Assembly: GCA_019695435.1 (NCBI GenBank)
Contig: JACTVF010000084.1
Location: forward strand, 1-8,940
DNA: 8,940 bases
Source: Methanoregulaceae archaeon
GTDB taxonomy: Archaea > Halobacteriota > Methanomicrobia > Methanomicrobiales > Methanospirillaceae
Reading direction: 5' to 3'
Each line of letters begins with the position of its first letter. Positions within the stretch are counted from its first letter, which is position 1. The position numbers and the translations under genes are program-made. Positions 1 to 5,958 of the stretch are shown here, in pieces. The notes beneath the pieces were generated by a model that saw nothing but the letters and a program-made list of their open reading frames with translations, was not told where the DNA came from and did no database searches.

Positions 1-2
1 AT

Positions 3-389
3 ATGTTAATGATTCCTGACGCCGTTGATATATGTGGAGTTGTTGGCATCACCGATAATAACCAGAGAAAGGGGAACAACGATTTCGATCCCAATGCCGT
101 AAATCCTGACGGAACCCCGCTTGTCCGGGTCAGGCTGCCCAAGAAATGGAATAATGAGATGTTTGGTTCCGCCGACCTGATGATGGGGGCAAACCATATC
201 CGGGTGCGGTGCTTTGACGGGGTCACCCGGATGGGACGGATCAAGGGGAAGATAAAAAAGCGCGTCTGGATCCGGGAAGGGGACACCCTGATCATCGTCC
301 CGTGGAGTTTTCAGGACGATAAGTGTGATATTATCTACCGGTACCTGCCGCCGCAGGTGGACTGGTTGCGGAAGAACCGGTACTTATAA
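3..389 (+). CDS. eif1A: Translation initiation factor aIF1A (eIF-1A/IF1 family)
   Basis: Archaeal homologue of eIF1A/IF1, which binds the A site of the small ribosomal subunit and helps initiator tRNA selection. The S1-like OB-fold core spans about residues 40-115, with the hallmark stretches VRLPKKWNNEMFG, GANHIRVRC, MGRIKGKIKKRVWIREGD and VPWSFQDDKCDIIYRY, and ends in the usual short tail (WLRKNRYL). The C-terminus is complete. The start is uncertain. The only in-frame ATGs (positions 3 and 9) add about 15 hydrophobic residues (MLMIPDAVDICGVVG) that do not resemble the normal charged, disordered aIF1A N-tail. A GGAG at 36-39 sits 8 nt before an in-frame ATC at 48, which would give a normal ~113-residue protein. 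A start left of the window is also possible. Family assignment is very sure; the 5' end is not. Confidence 0.93.
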   Translation: MLMIPDAVDICGVVGITDNNQRKGNNDFDPNAVNPDGTPLVRVRLPKKWNNEMFGSADLMMGANHIRVRCFDGVTRMGRIKGKIKKRVWIREGDTLIIVPWSFQDDKCDIIYRYLPPQVDWLRKNRYL

Positions 390-415
390 TTCCTTTCTGT
401 TTTTATTACAATTCT
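388..415 (+). terminator. T-rich tract after aIF1A
   Basis: Pyrimidine-rich stretch with a run of five T (around 400-405) directly after the aIF1A stop. Archaeal RNA polymerase commonly terminates at such U-rich tracts without a hairpin. No stem is visible, and the same A/T-rich bases could serve as a promoter element for what follows. Confidence 0.35.
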
Positions 416-488
416 TGATCCCACTGATGAAGGGTGCGCCGGCAATCCATTGCTTCATCGTCTCGCACAGCAGAATATATACTCATCT

Positions 489-650
489 ATGCAGACAAAC
501 GAGCAGAAGATCCGGTTAATCCGCGACCGGTTGACCCGGATTGGCATCCGGGAAAAGGATATAAGCGATGAAACGATTCTGGCCTCATACAGCATCAATA
601 ACAACGGCCAGCTCTGTGGTGTCCAGAAATCCCAACCGCCACTGACCTGA
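489..650 (+). CDS. Doubtful small ORF, 53 residues, unrecognised
   Basis: Opens with ATG at 489 and ends in TGA at 650. A TTG start at 450 in the same frame would be longer but has nothing to recommend it. The product begins MQTNEQKIRLIRDRLTRIG and is highly charged. It looks like a short amphipathic helix (residues 1-30) followed by a less ordered tail with one Cys. I recognise no family. There is no clear Shine-Dalgarno before 489, and the A/T-rich octamer at 474-481 is too close to the ATG to be its TATA box. It could be a real helical miniprotein, the remnant of a longer gene, or a chance ORF. The opposite-strand ORF over 585-878 looks like a shadow. Confidence 0.3.
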   Translation: MQTNEQKIRLIRDRLTRIGIREKDISDETILASYSINNNGQLCGVQKSQPPLT

Positions 651-771
651 CAGATAGGATGTTATATCAAAAATCTCCTTTTGGGGAATAGCCCGTGCAC
701 TCCGTGATCCTGCATTTACCGGATTTTCCTGTTTATACATTATACAGAAGTACTTAAGCAGGGACAGCATG

Positions 772-779
772 TTTAATAT
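772..779 (+). promoter_or_regulatory. Possible TATA box for the zinc-binding miniprotein gene
   Basis: TTTAATAT lies about 30 bp before the chosen ATG at 808, where an archaeal TATA box would place transcription start only a few bases before translation start. A second candidate (TTTATACA, 732-739) lies further upstream. Confidence 0.4.
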
Positions 780-807
780 CACAGTTTTTTGACTGTATGT
801 GAAAACT

Positions 808-984
808 ATGTATGGATCATCCAATTTTGGCGGTCGCGGTCCCAGAGACTCCGGCCCACGTGAAATGACAAAGGTCACCTGTTCCGATTGCGGAAAAGAG
901 TGCGAAGTACCGTTTAAACCAACCGAAGGAAGGCCCGTGTATTGCCAGGAATGCCTGCCAAAACACAGAAAACCCCGGTTCTAA
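808..984 (+). CDS. CxxC-x17-CxxC zinc-binding miniprotein
   Basis: A 58-residue protein with a Gly/Arg-rich N-terminal tail (MYGSSNFGGRGPRDSGPRE), then a compact metal-binding unit. The cysteines are C25-x2-C28, exactly 17 residues, then C46-x2-C49, followed by a basic tail ending HRKPRF. This spacing matches the family named for its CxxC-x17-CxxC domain, known from methanogens and some bacteria. The four cysteines probably hold one Zn(II). The RG-rich and basic tails suggest nucleic-acid or ribosome association, but that is inference. An extra Cys32 lies between the pairs. I chose ATG 808 because GTGA at 799-802 is a usable ribosome-binding site 5 nt upstream. A GTG start at 799 would add only MKT. 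Its exact function is unknown. Confidence 0.88.
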   Translation: MYGSSNFGGRGPRDSGPREMTKVTCSDCGKECEVPFKPTEGRPVYCQECLPKHRKPRF

Positions 985-999
985 GTACATAACCTTATA

Positions 1000-1017
1000 A
1001 CTATTTCCTCTTTTTAG
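1000..1017 (+). terminator. Pyrimidine-rich terminator candidate after the zinc protein gene
   Basis: A C/T-rich run ending in five T lies 16-33 bp after the stop at 984, with no hairpin. This fits archaeal U-tract termination. A longer run of seven T at about 1100-1106 is a possible back-up site facing the convergent TspO gene. The rest of 985-1148 shows no gene. Confidence 0.4.
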
Positions 1018-1148
1018 GAATGTTCAGTCTCATTCCACCCATAATCCGATGAGATGCTTTTCGTGCTTTACTGCATGCATACCGCATGGTCCGGCGCTGT
1101 TTTTTTCATGACTGCAAGGCTGCATCTGCCGTAATGTGGTGCCAGCCT

Positions 1149-1646
1149 TCATGATGGAGTCATGTTGAGCAGCCAGATCTGTGCATTGAGAACGGCAGCA
1201 AAACAGCACCATGCGAGATACGGGGCAAGCAGCCATGCAGCTGGTACGGAAACGCGCCGGAACGAGATCGCGGTTGCTGCAATAAGGACAATAAGGAGCA
1301 GGAGCACGACAAGGGCTATCGCTACTGCGTGTCCCCCAAAGAAAACCATCGACCAGAGGAGATTGAGTGCCAGTTGGGTGGCAAAGAAAATAACACCCTG
1401 CCGGACCGGGGCGCTTTCACTTCCATCGCGGAGGAAAAGGTAGAGCGAGATTCCCATCAGGAGGTAGAGCACGGTCCAGACCGGACCAAAGACCCAGGCC
1501 GGTGGGTTTATCGCGGGTTTGTTGAGCCCGGCATACCAGCCCGGGATGCTCCCAACAGTGAAAAGCGAGCCAATTATCCCTACACTAAGGGGGATGGCAA
1601 TGCAGAGGATGAGCAGGAGCCAGGTGCGGAGGATGCGGGTGTCCAT
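1149..1646 (-). CDS. tspO: TspO/MBR family membrane protein
   Basis: A 165-residue five-helix membrane protein of the TspO / peripheral benzodiazepine receptor family, which binds porphyrins and other hydrophobic ligands and acts in tetrapyrrole or stress signalling. Helices fall at about residues 9-29, 50-72, 84-103, 107-128 and 134-157. Family signatures are present: the Trp-Tyr of the first loop (W37-Y38), LNKPAINPPAWVFGPVWTVLY (41-61), ALNLLWS in helix 3, and PYLAW plus LNAQIWLLN in helix 5. Length is typical (155-165). I chose ATG at 1646. An in-frame TTG at 1700 would add 18 residues (ending KIPKTP) but has no ribosome-binding site and precedes the usual family N-terminus. It appears monocistronic. 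In a methanogen a role tied to haem/corrinoid/F430 intermediates or oxidative stress is conceivable but unproven. Confidence 0.93.
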   Translation of the reverse strand: MDTRILRTWLLLILCIAIPLSVGIIGSLFTVGSIPGWYAGLNKPAINPPAWVFGPVWTVLYLLMGISLYLFLRDGSESAPVRQGVIFFATQLALNLLWSMVFFGGHAVAIALVVLLLLIVLIAATAISFRRVSVPAAWLLAPYLAWCCFAAVLNAQIWLLNMTPS

Positions 1647-1770
1647 AGGTGTTTTGGGGATTTTCAGGAAAATGAAGGTGTCGGTCGGGAGAGAAACCAA
1701 TAATTGTGCTCTGTGAGGTATTTTATGAAGACTGAAACGGAAGTGCCAGACGGTTACTCATGCGTACTGT

Positions 1771-1790
1771 AAAAAAGGCATGCTGGCGTT
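1771..1790 (-). terminator. Terminator candidate after the RMD1-like gene
   Basis: On the minus strand, a GC-rich stretch just after the RMD1-like stop (1798) runs into six T (complement of 1771-1776). No strong stem is visible, so this is probably U-tract termination. The remaining bases between the two minus-strand genes (1701-1770) contain no convincing gene. Confidence 0.35.
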
Positions 1791-1797
1791 TAACCGA

Positions 1798-2859
1798 TCA
1801 CCGGATACTCTGCCAGAGCATCACCCCAATCTCAAAGGCGATGAGAATGATGACCACCCATTCCAGGAAATTCGAGTGCTGGATCCGTACCTCGTCAGAT
1901 AACATCGAGTAGTTCTCCCGGATCACCGCGATCTTCCGGCTCACGCTCTCGCTCCACTGGCCACTCCTTAGGATCTTGAGCGCCGCTGCATAGACACGGG
2001 CGTAATAGACGTCCTCGGTCACTTTGATCAAATTATCGACCTTCTCGATCGTCTCGGAGATCTCCGCGGACGTCTTCATCTGGTGTTTCATGATCGCATG
2101 GTACTGCCGGCTCCTGCTGAACCATGAAAGCCTGTCTGCATGCTCGATATCATCATACATCCGCGCCATCTCACGGGTCAGCTCCCGGTCATAGTACCGC
2201 AGCTCGAGCACCTGCACGTTTGCAAACTCGATCAGATCGATGATATCGGTCGGGCTCTCGGGGCCACACAGCAGGGCCGAGTCCCAGGAAATAAGCGCAA
2301 GGTCCTCGTTTGAGTAACTGAGGGAATTTTTTATGATATCCTCCCGGATCTGGGGAGAGACACAGGTCCGGTCTCCAAGGAGCAGCGGCACCGGGTCGAT
2401 CGTATCGTCCCGCCTGTCGGTCACGTAGATCGTGTAATCCTCGTAAAAATCCGGGTCGATGGCAAAATTTTTGATGTGCGGCTTGATGATCTCCCCCAGC
2501 GTATTGAGATACTGGAGGAAAAAATCCGAAAGCCCCTCCTGGCCGGCAAACCGGAACGCGATATCTTCGAGTTCCCGGTGGTCCGCCTGAGGGTTCTCGT
2601 AGATGAAACAAAGGCTGATCACCCCGATATCGTAGACACGGGCGACAGCGGAGAACTCGTACGACCGCCCCTCCCGTTCCACCGTGACAGGTAGCATGCG
2701 GATAAGAAGCGGGGACGACTCGATCATAATGGATTTGGGCTTGACCCGAACAAAACTGGTACGGGCAGTAAAGTAATTCCGGGCCAGAGACTTCTCCAGC
2801 CAGTCGATATCGATCTCCCGGCCTATATCATAGATGCGGTAAAACCGCAGTGAGATCAT
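1798..2859 (-). CDS. RMD1/YagE (DUF155) family protein with C-terminal membrane anchor
   Basis: A 353-residue protein with the layout of the RMD1/YagE (DUF155) family. The N-terminal domain (about 1-100) starts with a short beta-rich segment. The central domain has the family-like stretch EFANVQVLELRYYDRELTREMARMYDD (about residues 213-240). A long helical, probably coiled-coil region follows (about 240-325, with many Lys/Glu/Ile). A single C-terminal transmembrane helix lies at about 334-350, preceded by the characteristic FLEW. Eukaryotic members include yeast RMD1 and mitochondrial RMND1, which is linked to mitochondrial translation. The role in archaea is unknown. The C-terminal anchor predicts a soluble domain tethered to the membrane. 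The start is well supported by AAAGGAG (complement of 2868-2874), 8 nt upstream of the ATG. Family call is fairly sure; function is not. Confidence 0.83.
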   Translation of the reverse strand: MISLRFYRIYDIGREIDIDWLEKSLARNYFTARTSFVRVKPKSIMIESSPLLIRMLPVTVEREGRSYEFSAVARVYDIGVISLCFIYENPQADHRELEDIAFRFAGQEGLSDFFLQYLNTLGEIIKPHIKNFAIDPDFYEDYTIYVTDRRDDTIDPVPLLLGDRTCVSPQIREDIIKNSLSYSNEDLALISWDSALLCGPESPTDIIDLIEFANVQVLELRYYDRELTREMARMYDDIEHADRLSWFSRSRQYHAIMKHQMKTSAEISETIEKVDNLIKVTEDVYYARVYAAALKILRSGQWSESVSRKIAVIRENYSMLSDEVRIQHSNFLEWVVIILIAFEIGVMLWQSIR

Positions 2860-2900
2860 AATAAGTTCTCCTTTCCGGGAAAGACCCGGGATCGTATGCT

Positions 2901-2908
2901 TATATTAT
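2901..2908 (-). promoter_or_regulatory. TATA box for the RMD1-like gene
   Basis: ATAATATA on the minus strand, about 42-49 bp before the ATG at 2859. It would place transcription start near 2878, giving a short leader that carries the good ribosome-binding site. A weak 5-bp inverted repeat (CCGGG/CCCGG, 2875-2889) lies between. Confidence 0.5.
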
Positions 2909-3046
2909 TTCACCTTAAATCATCATAAACTCTCACACCGACAGTACAATGCCGTCGTATCCACCGGTTTTTTGGGAGAAAAACAGGTTCCCCCCGTTTT
3001 GGGTGTATGTACGGGAGAGGATGGAACCTGCGAACCCTCGCGGTGA

Positions 3047-3054
3047 TTTATATC
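3047..3054 (+). promoter_or_regulatory. TATA box for the glycine-zipper miniprotein gene
   Basis: TTTATATC, a near-consensus archaeal TATA box, centred about 36 bp before the ATG at 3087. Transcription would start near 3075, giving a leader of about a dozen bases with a weak GAGAG ribosome-binding site. It supports the small gene being real. Confidence 0.6.
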
Positions 3055-3086
3055 CCTGCAGCGCAAACTAACGATAGAGAGATTCC

Positions 3087-3299
3087 ATGAGTGCTGATTT
3101 TCTATCCCTTGCCATGGTTACCGTGATCGGCCTTTTGGCAGGCACCGCAATCGGTCTGTTCATCGGGTACCTCATGAAGAAGCAGCGATCCCGCTGGGCG
3201 GATATGACCGGGCGCGAAAAAGCGATCAATATCGCGCTCATCGTTGTCTGCTCAGCGATCTGCATCGCCGGTCTTGCGTGGCGCTTTTTCCTGAACTAA
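3087..3299 (+). CDS. Small two-helix membrane protein with glycine zipper
   Basis: A 70-residue protein of no family I can name. It has two hydrophobic helices (about 8-30 and 46-66) joined by a strongly basic loop (KKQRSRW). By the positive-inside rule the loop is cytoplasmic and both termini face outside. Helix 1 carries glycines at 15, 19, 23 and 27, a full GxxxGxxxGxxxG glycine zipper of the kind that packs helices in oligomers or pores. There is no signal peptide or metal motif; one Cys (55) lies in helix 2. A consensus TATA box 36 bp upstream and ordinary codon use argue for a genuine gene. Possible roles, all inference, are an oligomeric membrane scaffold, a small channel, or a regulator of a partner membrane protein. 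Confidence 0.7.
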   Translation: MSADFLSLAMVTVIGLLAGTAIGLFIGYLMKKQRSRWADMTGREKAINIALIVVCSAICIAGLAWRFFLN

Positions 3300-3396
3300 A
3301 GTCGCTACAGCCGTACCGGTGCCCGCGCTTTTTATCCATCTGCCGCTCCGGGAGCAGGACACGGTACAAAAATAGCATCCCACAAGTGACATATTG

Positions 3397-3552
3397 ATGA
3401 TGCGGAACATGCAACAGGTAACGGTACACATGTCCATGCAGGGACAAGTAAATCCGGGTGCCCAGACATACCCGCTTCTCAAAGACGCCCCGTGGGCCTG
3501 CCCTGCCGGGACGATAACTTCGGCAACAGGCAGTGCGCAAAGGTGCATGTAA
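3397..3552 (+). CDS. Possible 51-residue ORF directly abutting the LysE-type gene
   Basis: Reads ATG ATG at 3397 to TAA at 3550-3552, with the next gene's GTG following at 3553 without a gap. The product (starting MMRNMQQVTVHMSMQGQ) is hydrophilic, with six Met, six Gln and two Cys, and is not predicted to be a membrane protein. I recognise no family. There is only a weak GTGA ribosome-binding element (3387-3390). A TTTTTATC at 3329-3336 could be a TATA box for an mRNA covering both ORFs, or the terminator of the gene before. The abutting stop and start fit translational coupling, for example a leader peptide for the exporter, but chance is a real alternative in a GC-rich stretch. Confidence 0.3.
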   Translation: MMRNMQQVTVHMSMQGQVNPGAQTYPLLKDAPWACPAGTITSATGSAQRCM

Positions 3553-4185
3553 GTGGAGACCGGACTGTTCATCCAGGGCATCATCATCGGCATTGCCCTT
3601 GCCGCGCCGGTTGGTCCGATCGCGTTTGTGTGCATCCAGCGCTCGCTCGCCCATGGACGCCTGCACGGCATCACTTCCGGCCTTGGGATCGCCACGGCCG
3701 ATGCATTCTATGCGGCGGTGACGGCATTTGGCCTTGCCCTTATATCAGACTTCCTGCTCACCCGACAGTGGTTCTTCCGGCTGTTCGGGGGGCTTGCCCT
3801 CATCGCGGTGGGTCTCCGTATCGTCTTTGCCGCGCCCCCGGAGGTAACTACAGATCCCGAGAACGAGTCTTACCTTGCCGATTATACCACGATGCTTGCC
3901 TTCACGCTGGCAAACCCGCTTACTATCCTCTTCTTTACTATCATTATCCCGGGCCTCGGGGTGGTGATCAGCGGAAGTGCCTGGGTCACCCCCACAATCT
4001 TTGTGATCGGCGTGTTTCTTGGTGAAATGGGGTGGTGGGTCTTCCTCTGTGGAACATTGGGTTCCATGCGAAGTTACCTCACAAGGGAGCGCCTGCACCT
4101 GATCAACCGGCTTGCCGGTCTCGTGATCACCGCATTCGGGGTGGTGCTGATCTCCTCACTGATCATGACAAGAGGCTTCGCGTGA
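3553..4185 (+). CDS. LysE/RhtB family transporter (amino-acid exporter type)
   Basis: A 210-residue membrane protein of the LysE/RhtB superfamily, proton-driven exporters of amino acids and related small molecules. Hydrophobic helices lie at about 6-28, 40-62, 66-92, 113-138, 147-168 and 186-205. The signatures are the N-terminal APVGP motif (18-22), followed by IQRSLAHGRLHGITSGLG and ATADAFYA, and the conserved NP pair at 121-122 at the start of helix 4. Length is typical (200-215). The start is GTG, supported by AAAGGTG at 3539-3545, 7 nt upstream. A charged cytoplasmic loop (about 95-110) separates the halves. The substrate cannot be read from sequence; export of a basic or hydrophobic amino acid, or of a toxic analogue, is the usual family role. 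No divergent LysR-type regulator is adjacent, unlike many bacterial lysE loci. Confidence 0.88.
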   Translation: METGLFIQGIIIGIALAAPVGPIAFVCIQRSLAHGRLHGITSGLGIATADAFYAAVTAFGLALISDFLLTRQWFFRLFGGLALIAVGLRIVFAAPPEVTTDPENESYLADYTTMLAFTLANPLTILFFTIIIPGLGVVISGSAWVTPTIFVIGVFLGEMGWWVFLCGTLGSMRSYLTRERLHLINRLAGLVITAFGVVLISSLIMTRGFA

Positions 4186-4322
4186 CACCAGAGCCCGTTC
4201 ATCCCCGCTCCCCTTAACCCTGGCTCCACGGACACGCCTTTTTCTGGATTCTTGTGTATCCTGTGGCACCATACGGACGACGAACACGAATTGACCGGTT
4301 TTTACAGATATTTCACTGATAG

Positions 4323-4361
4323 AATAGTTCACTTAATAAACTATTATGCGGCAAAACTATT
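4323..4361 (+). promoter_or_regulatory. Inverted-repeat operator over the marR-ABC promoter
   Basis: AATAGTT (4323-4329) and AACTATT (4339-4345) form a perfect 7-bp inverted repeat separated by 9 bp. The spacer contains the TATA-like TTAATAAA (4333-4340). A second copy of the right arm, AAACTATT, recurs at 4354-4361, 16 bp after the first, and a degenerate left arm (AATAGAT) at 4375-4381 overlaps the start codon. MarR dimers typically bind palindromes of this size, so this is very probably the autoregulatory operator. Binding here would block TBP/TFB access. Confidence 0.65.
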
Positions 4362-4379
4362 TCTGGGATTTGATAATAG

Positions 4380-4823
4380 ATGGCCGAAGATATCCGGGAC
4401 CGGGCGGCGGATGCGCTGCTTGCACTGATTCCTCTCTACTACAAGAACGTGATGCGACAGAGACACGCAAGCACCGGGGTACAAGTGGCACAGATCCACA
4501 CGCTCGGGGTGCTCATAAAATGCGAATCAATGCCAATGTCGGAGATCGGAAGCCGCCTCTATATCTCCCGGCCATACATGACCCGGCTCGCCGATCTGAT
4601 GATTGCTGACGGCCTGGTGGAGCGCCGGCCCGATCCTGCCGATCGCCGGGTGATCAATCTTGCGATAACAGAGAAGGGTAAAAAATTCCTCAAGCAGTCG
4701 ATTACCTGGTTCAAGAAGGATCTCAAAGAGAGCTTGACCGGTCTGGACGATCATGATGTAGGGAAACTGTGCATAGCGCTTGAAGATGTGTACCAGATCC
4801 TTACAAAACTCCAGCTGGGGTGA
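4380..4823 (+). CDS. MarR-family transcriptional regulator
   Basis: A 147-residue winged-helix protein with MarR layout. An N-terminal dimerisation helix (about 5-30) leads into the winged helix (about 35-105). The helix-turn-helix covers roughly 52-78 (MSEIGSRLYISRPYMTRLAD), and the beta-wing has the family's conserved D-x-x-D-R-R pattern (DPADRRVINLAITEKG, 85-100). C-terminal dimerisation helices span about 105-145. MarR proteins usually repress their own operon until a phenolic, cationic or oxidising ligand releases them. It is the first gene of an operon with an ABC ATPase starting 4 bp after its stop, and an inverted repeat covers its promoter, so repression of the exporter is the natural reading. 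Cysteines at 48 and 131 could allow redox sensing, but nothing proves it. The ribosome-binding site is weak (GGGA, 4365-4368). Confidence 0.92.
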   Translation: MAEDIRDRAADALLALIPLYYKNVMRQRHASTGVQVAQIHTLGVLIKCESMPMSEIGSRLYISRPYMTRLADLMIADGLVERRPDPADRRVINLAITEKGKKFLKQSITWFKKDLKESLTGLDDHDVGKLCIALEDVYQILTKLQLG

Positions 4824-4827
4824 CGAA

Positions 4828-5958
4828 ATGAATCTGTTCGTTCACGAAAAAATTCCTGTGCCTGACAGTAAAAATCATGACGGGACTATAAAAGAACCTG
4901 CAGGGGTTTTATACAGCAGGACACAGGTCGATGCAGAGGGCGGATATCAGGCTGATGGTACCGCTATCATCCGGATCGATCACCTCTCAAAGGTCTTTGC
5001 CAGCAAGACAAAAAACGTGATTGCCGTAAACGACGTCTCCTTTGAGGTTATGAGGGGGGAGATATTCGGACTTCTTGGGGCAAACGGCGCAGGAAAGAGT
5101 ACGCTCATCCGGATTCTCACGACCCTCCTCTCCCCGACTTCGGGGCAGGCATTCGTGAACAACTACGATATTACAAAAGACCCCGAAAAGATCCGGGAAA
5201 TCATCGGGGTCTGCGCGCAGAACTACACAAGCGACTCGGAACTGACCGCGTATGACAACCTTGAGTTCTATGGAAAACTTGAGAACGTCCCGGACAGCAT
5301 CCTCCCGGACCGGATCTGGGAACTCTTAAAAATGGCCGGCCTTGCCGATCGCGCATACTCGCCGGTGGGCACGTTTTCAGGTGGGATGAAACGTAAGCTC
5401 GAGATCGTCCGGGCATTTATCCACCGGCCGCTCATCCTTTTTCTGGACGAGCCTACCATTGGTCTCGATCCCGAGGCCCGCAGGGAGGTGTGGCAGCAGA
5501 TCATGATGCTCAACAAAGAGCACACAACGATCATTCTCACCACCCATTACATGGACGAGGCGGAAAAACTCTGCGGCCGGATCGCTTTTGTGGAACGTGG
5601 CAGCCTGATCGCTCTTGATACCATGGAAAACCTCAGGAAACTGATCCCGGCCGGCGACCTCATCGAGATCGGCGTGGACCACATGGACCCGCTGGCAGAA
5701 GAGGCGATCCGGAATGTCAACCTTGTCAACGCGGTGTCGGTCGTAGAGCACACAGTGACAATCTCGGCGACTAACGGCAGCCGGGTAATCCCATCTATCC
5801 TTGCCGTATTCGAGAAATATGCGGTTCCCATTATCTCTATCTCGATCCGATCCCCCTCGCTTGAGGACATCTTTATCTACCTGACCGGCAAGGGACTGGA
5901 CAGTGGCAATGATGACGAGAACGAAGCGCCCGGCTCAGGCAGGAGGCGATCCCCATGA
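4828..5958 (+). CDS. ABC transporter ATP-binding protein (DrrA/multidrug type)
   Basis: A 376-residue ATPase subunit of an ABC-2 exporter. All ATPase motifs are intact: Walker [10 protein letters not shown] (84-92), Q-loop Gln131 (CAQN), signature SGGMK (184-188), Walker B LILFLDEP (202-209) with catalytic Glu208, and switch His240 (TTHYMDEAE). The C-terminal portion (about 270-355, ending [14 protein letters not shown]) matches the DrrA-type extension. The start is ATG 4828, with GGGGTGA ahead of it overlapping the marR stop. An upstream in-frame ATG at 4780 lies inside marR and is rejected. The N-terminus is unusual: about 47 mostly polar residues precede the first strand of the nucleotide-binding domain. 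The C-tail is acidic, then basic. It probably works as a dimer with the permease encoded directly downstream. The substrate is unknown. Confidence 0.94.
   Translation: MNLFVHEKIPVPDSKNHDGTIKEPAGVLYSRTQVDAEGGYQADGTAIIRIDHLSKVFASKTKNVIAVNDVSFEVMRGEIFGLLGANGAGKSTLIRILTTLLSPTSGQAFVNNYDITKDPEKIREIIGVCAQNYTSDSELTAYDNLEFYGKLENVPDSILPDRIWELLKMAGLADRAYSPVGTFSGGMKRKLEIVRAFIHRPLILFLDEPTIGLDPEARREVWQQIMMLNKEHTTIILTTHYMDEAEKLCGRIAFVERGSLIALDTMENLRKLIPAGDLIEIGVDHMDPLAEEAIRNVNLVNAVSVVEHTVTISATNGSRVIPSILAVFEKYAVPIISISIRSPSLEDIFIYLTGKGLDSGNDDENEAPGSGRRRSP

Noticed and set aside
585..878. 97-residue minus-strand ORF overlapping the zinc-protein gene
   Set aside because: It runs antisense through the start of the well-supported CxxC gene, has no ribosome-binding site and its protein resembles nothing.
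1329..1703. Plus-strand ORFs across the TspO gene
   Set aside because: They are antisense shadows of TspO; the translation is highly charged low-complexity sequence.
1725..1772. 15-residue plus-strand ORF (MKTETEVPDGYSCVL) with GAGGT ahead of it
   Set aside because: The ribosome-binding site is decent, but the peptide is too short to judge and nothing follows it on that strand.
2189..2611. 140-residue minus-strand ORF inside the RMD1-like gene
   Set aside because: It is in another frame of the same strand as a well-supported gene, and its Pro/Gly/Arg-rich translation is typical of a frame shadow.
3361..3427. ACGGTAC occurring twice, 60 bp apart, as a possible regulatory repeat
   Set aside because: Seven bases in a GC-rich region is expected by chance, and the second copy lies inside the candidate small ORF.
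3238..3695. Two minus-strand ORFs over the LysE leader region
   Set aside because: They are antisense to the small membrane protein end and the LysE start; the Cys/Arg/His-rich translation is typical of GC-rich shadows.
3492..4025. 177-residue plus-strand ORF overlapping LysE
   Set aside because: It is a frame-shifted reading of the LysE gene, rich in Arg, His, Pro and Cys; the LysE frame shows clear family motifs and membrane helices.
4780..4827. Upstream ATG extending the ABC ATPase into marR
   Set aside because: It lies inside the marR frame with no ribosome-binding site, while ATG 4828 has GGGGTGA just ahead.
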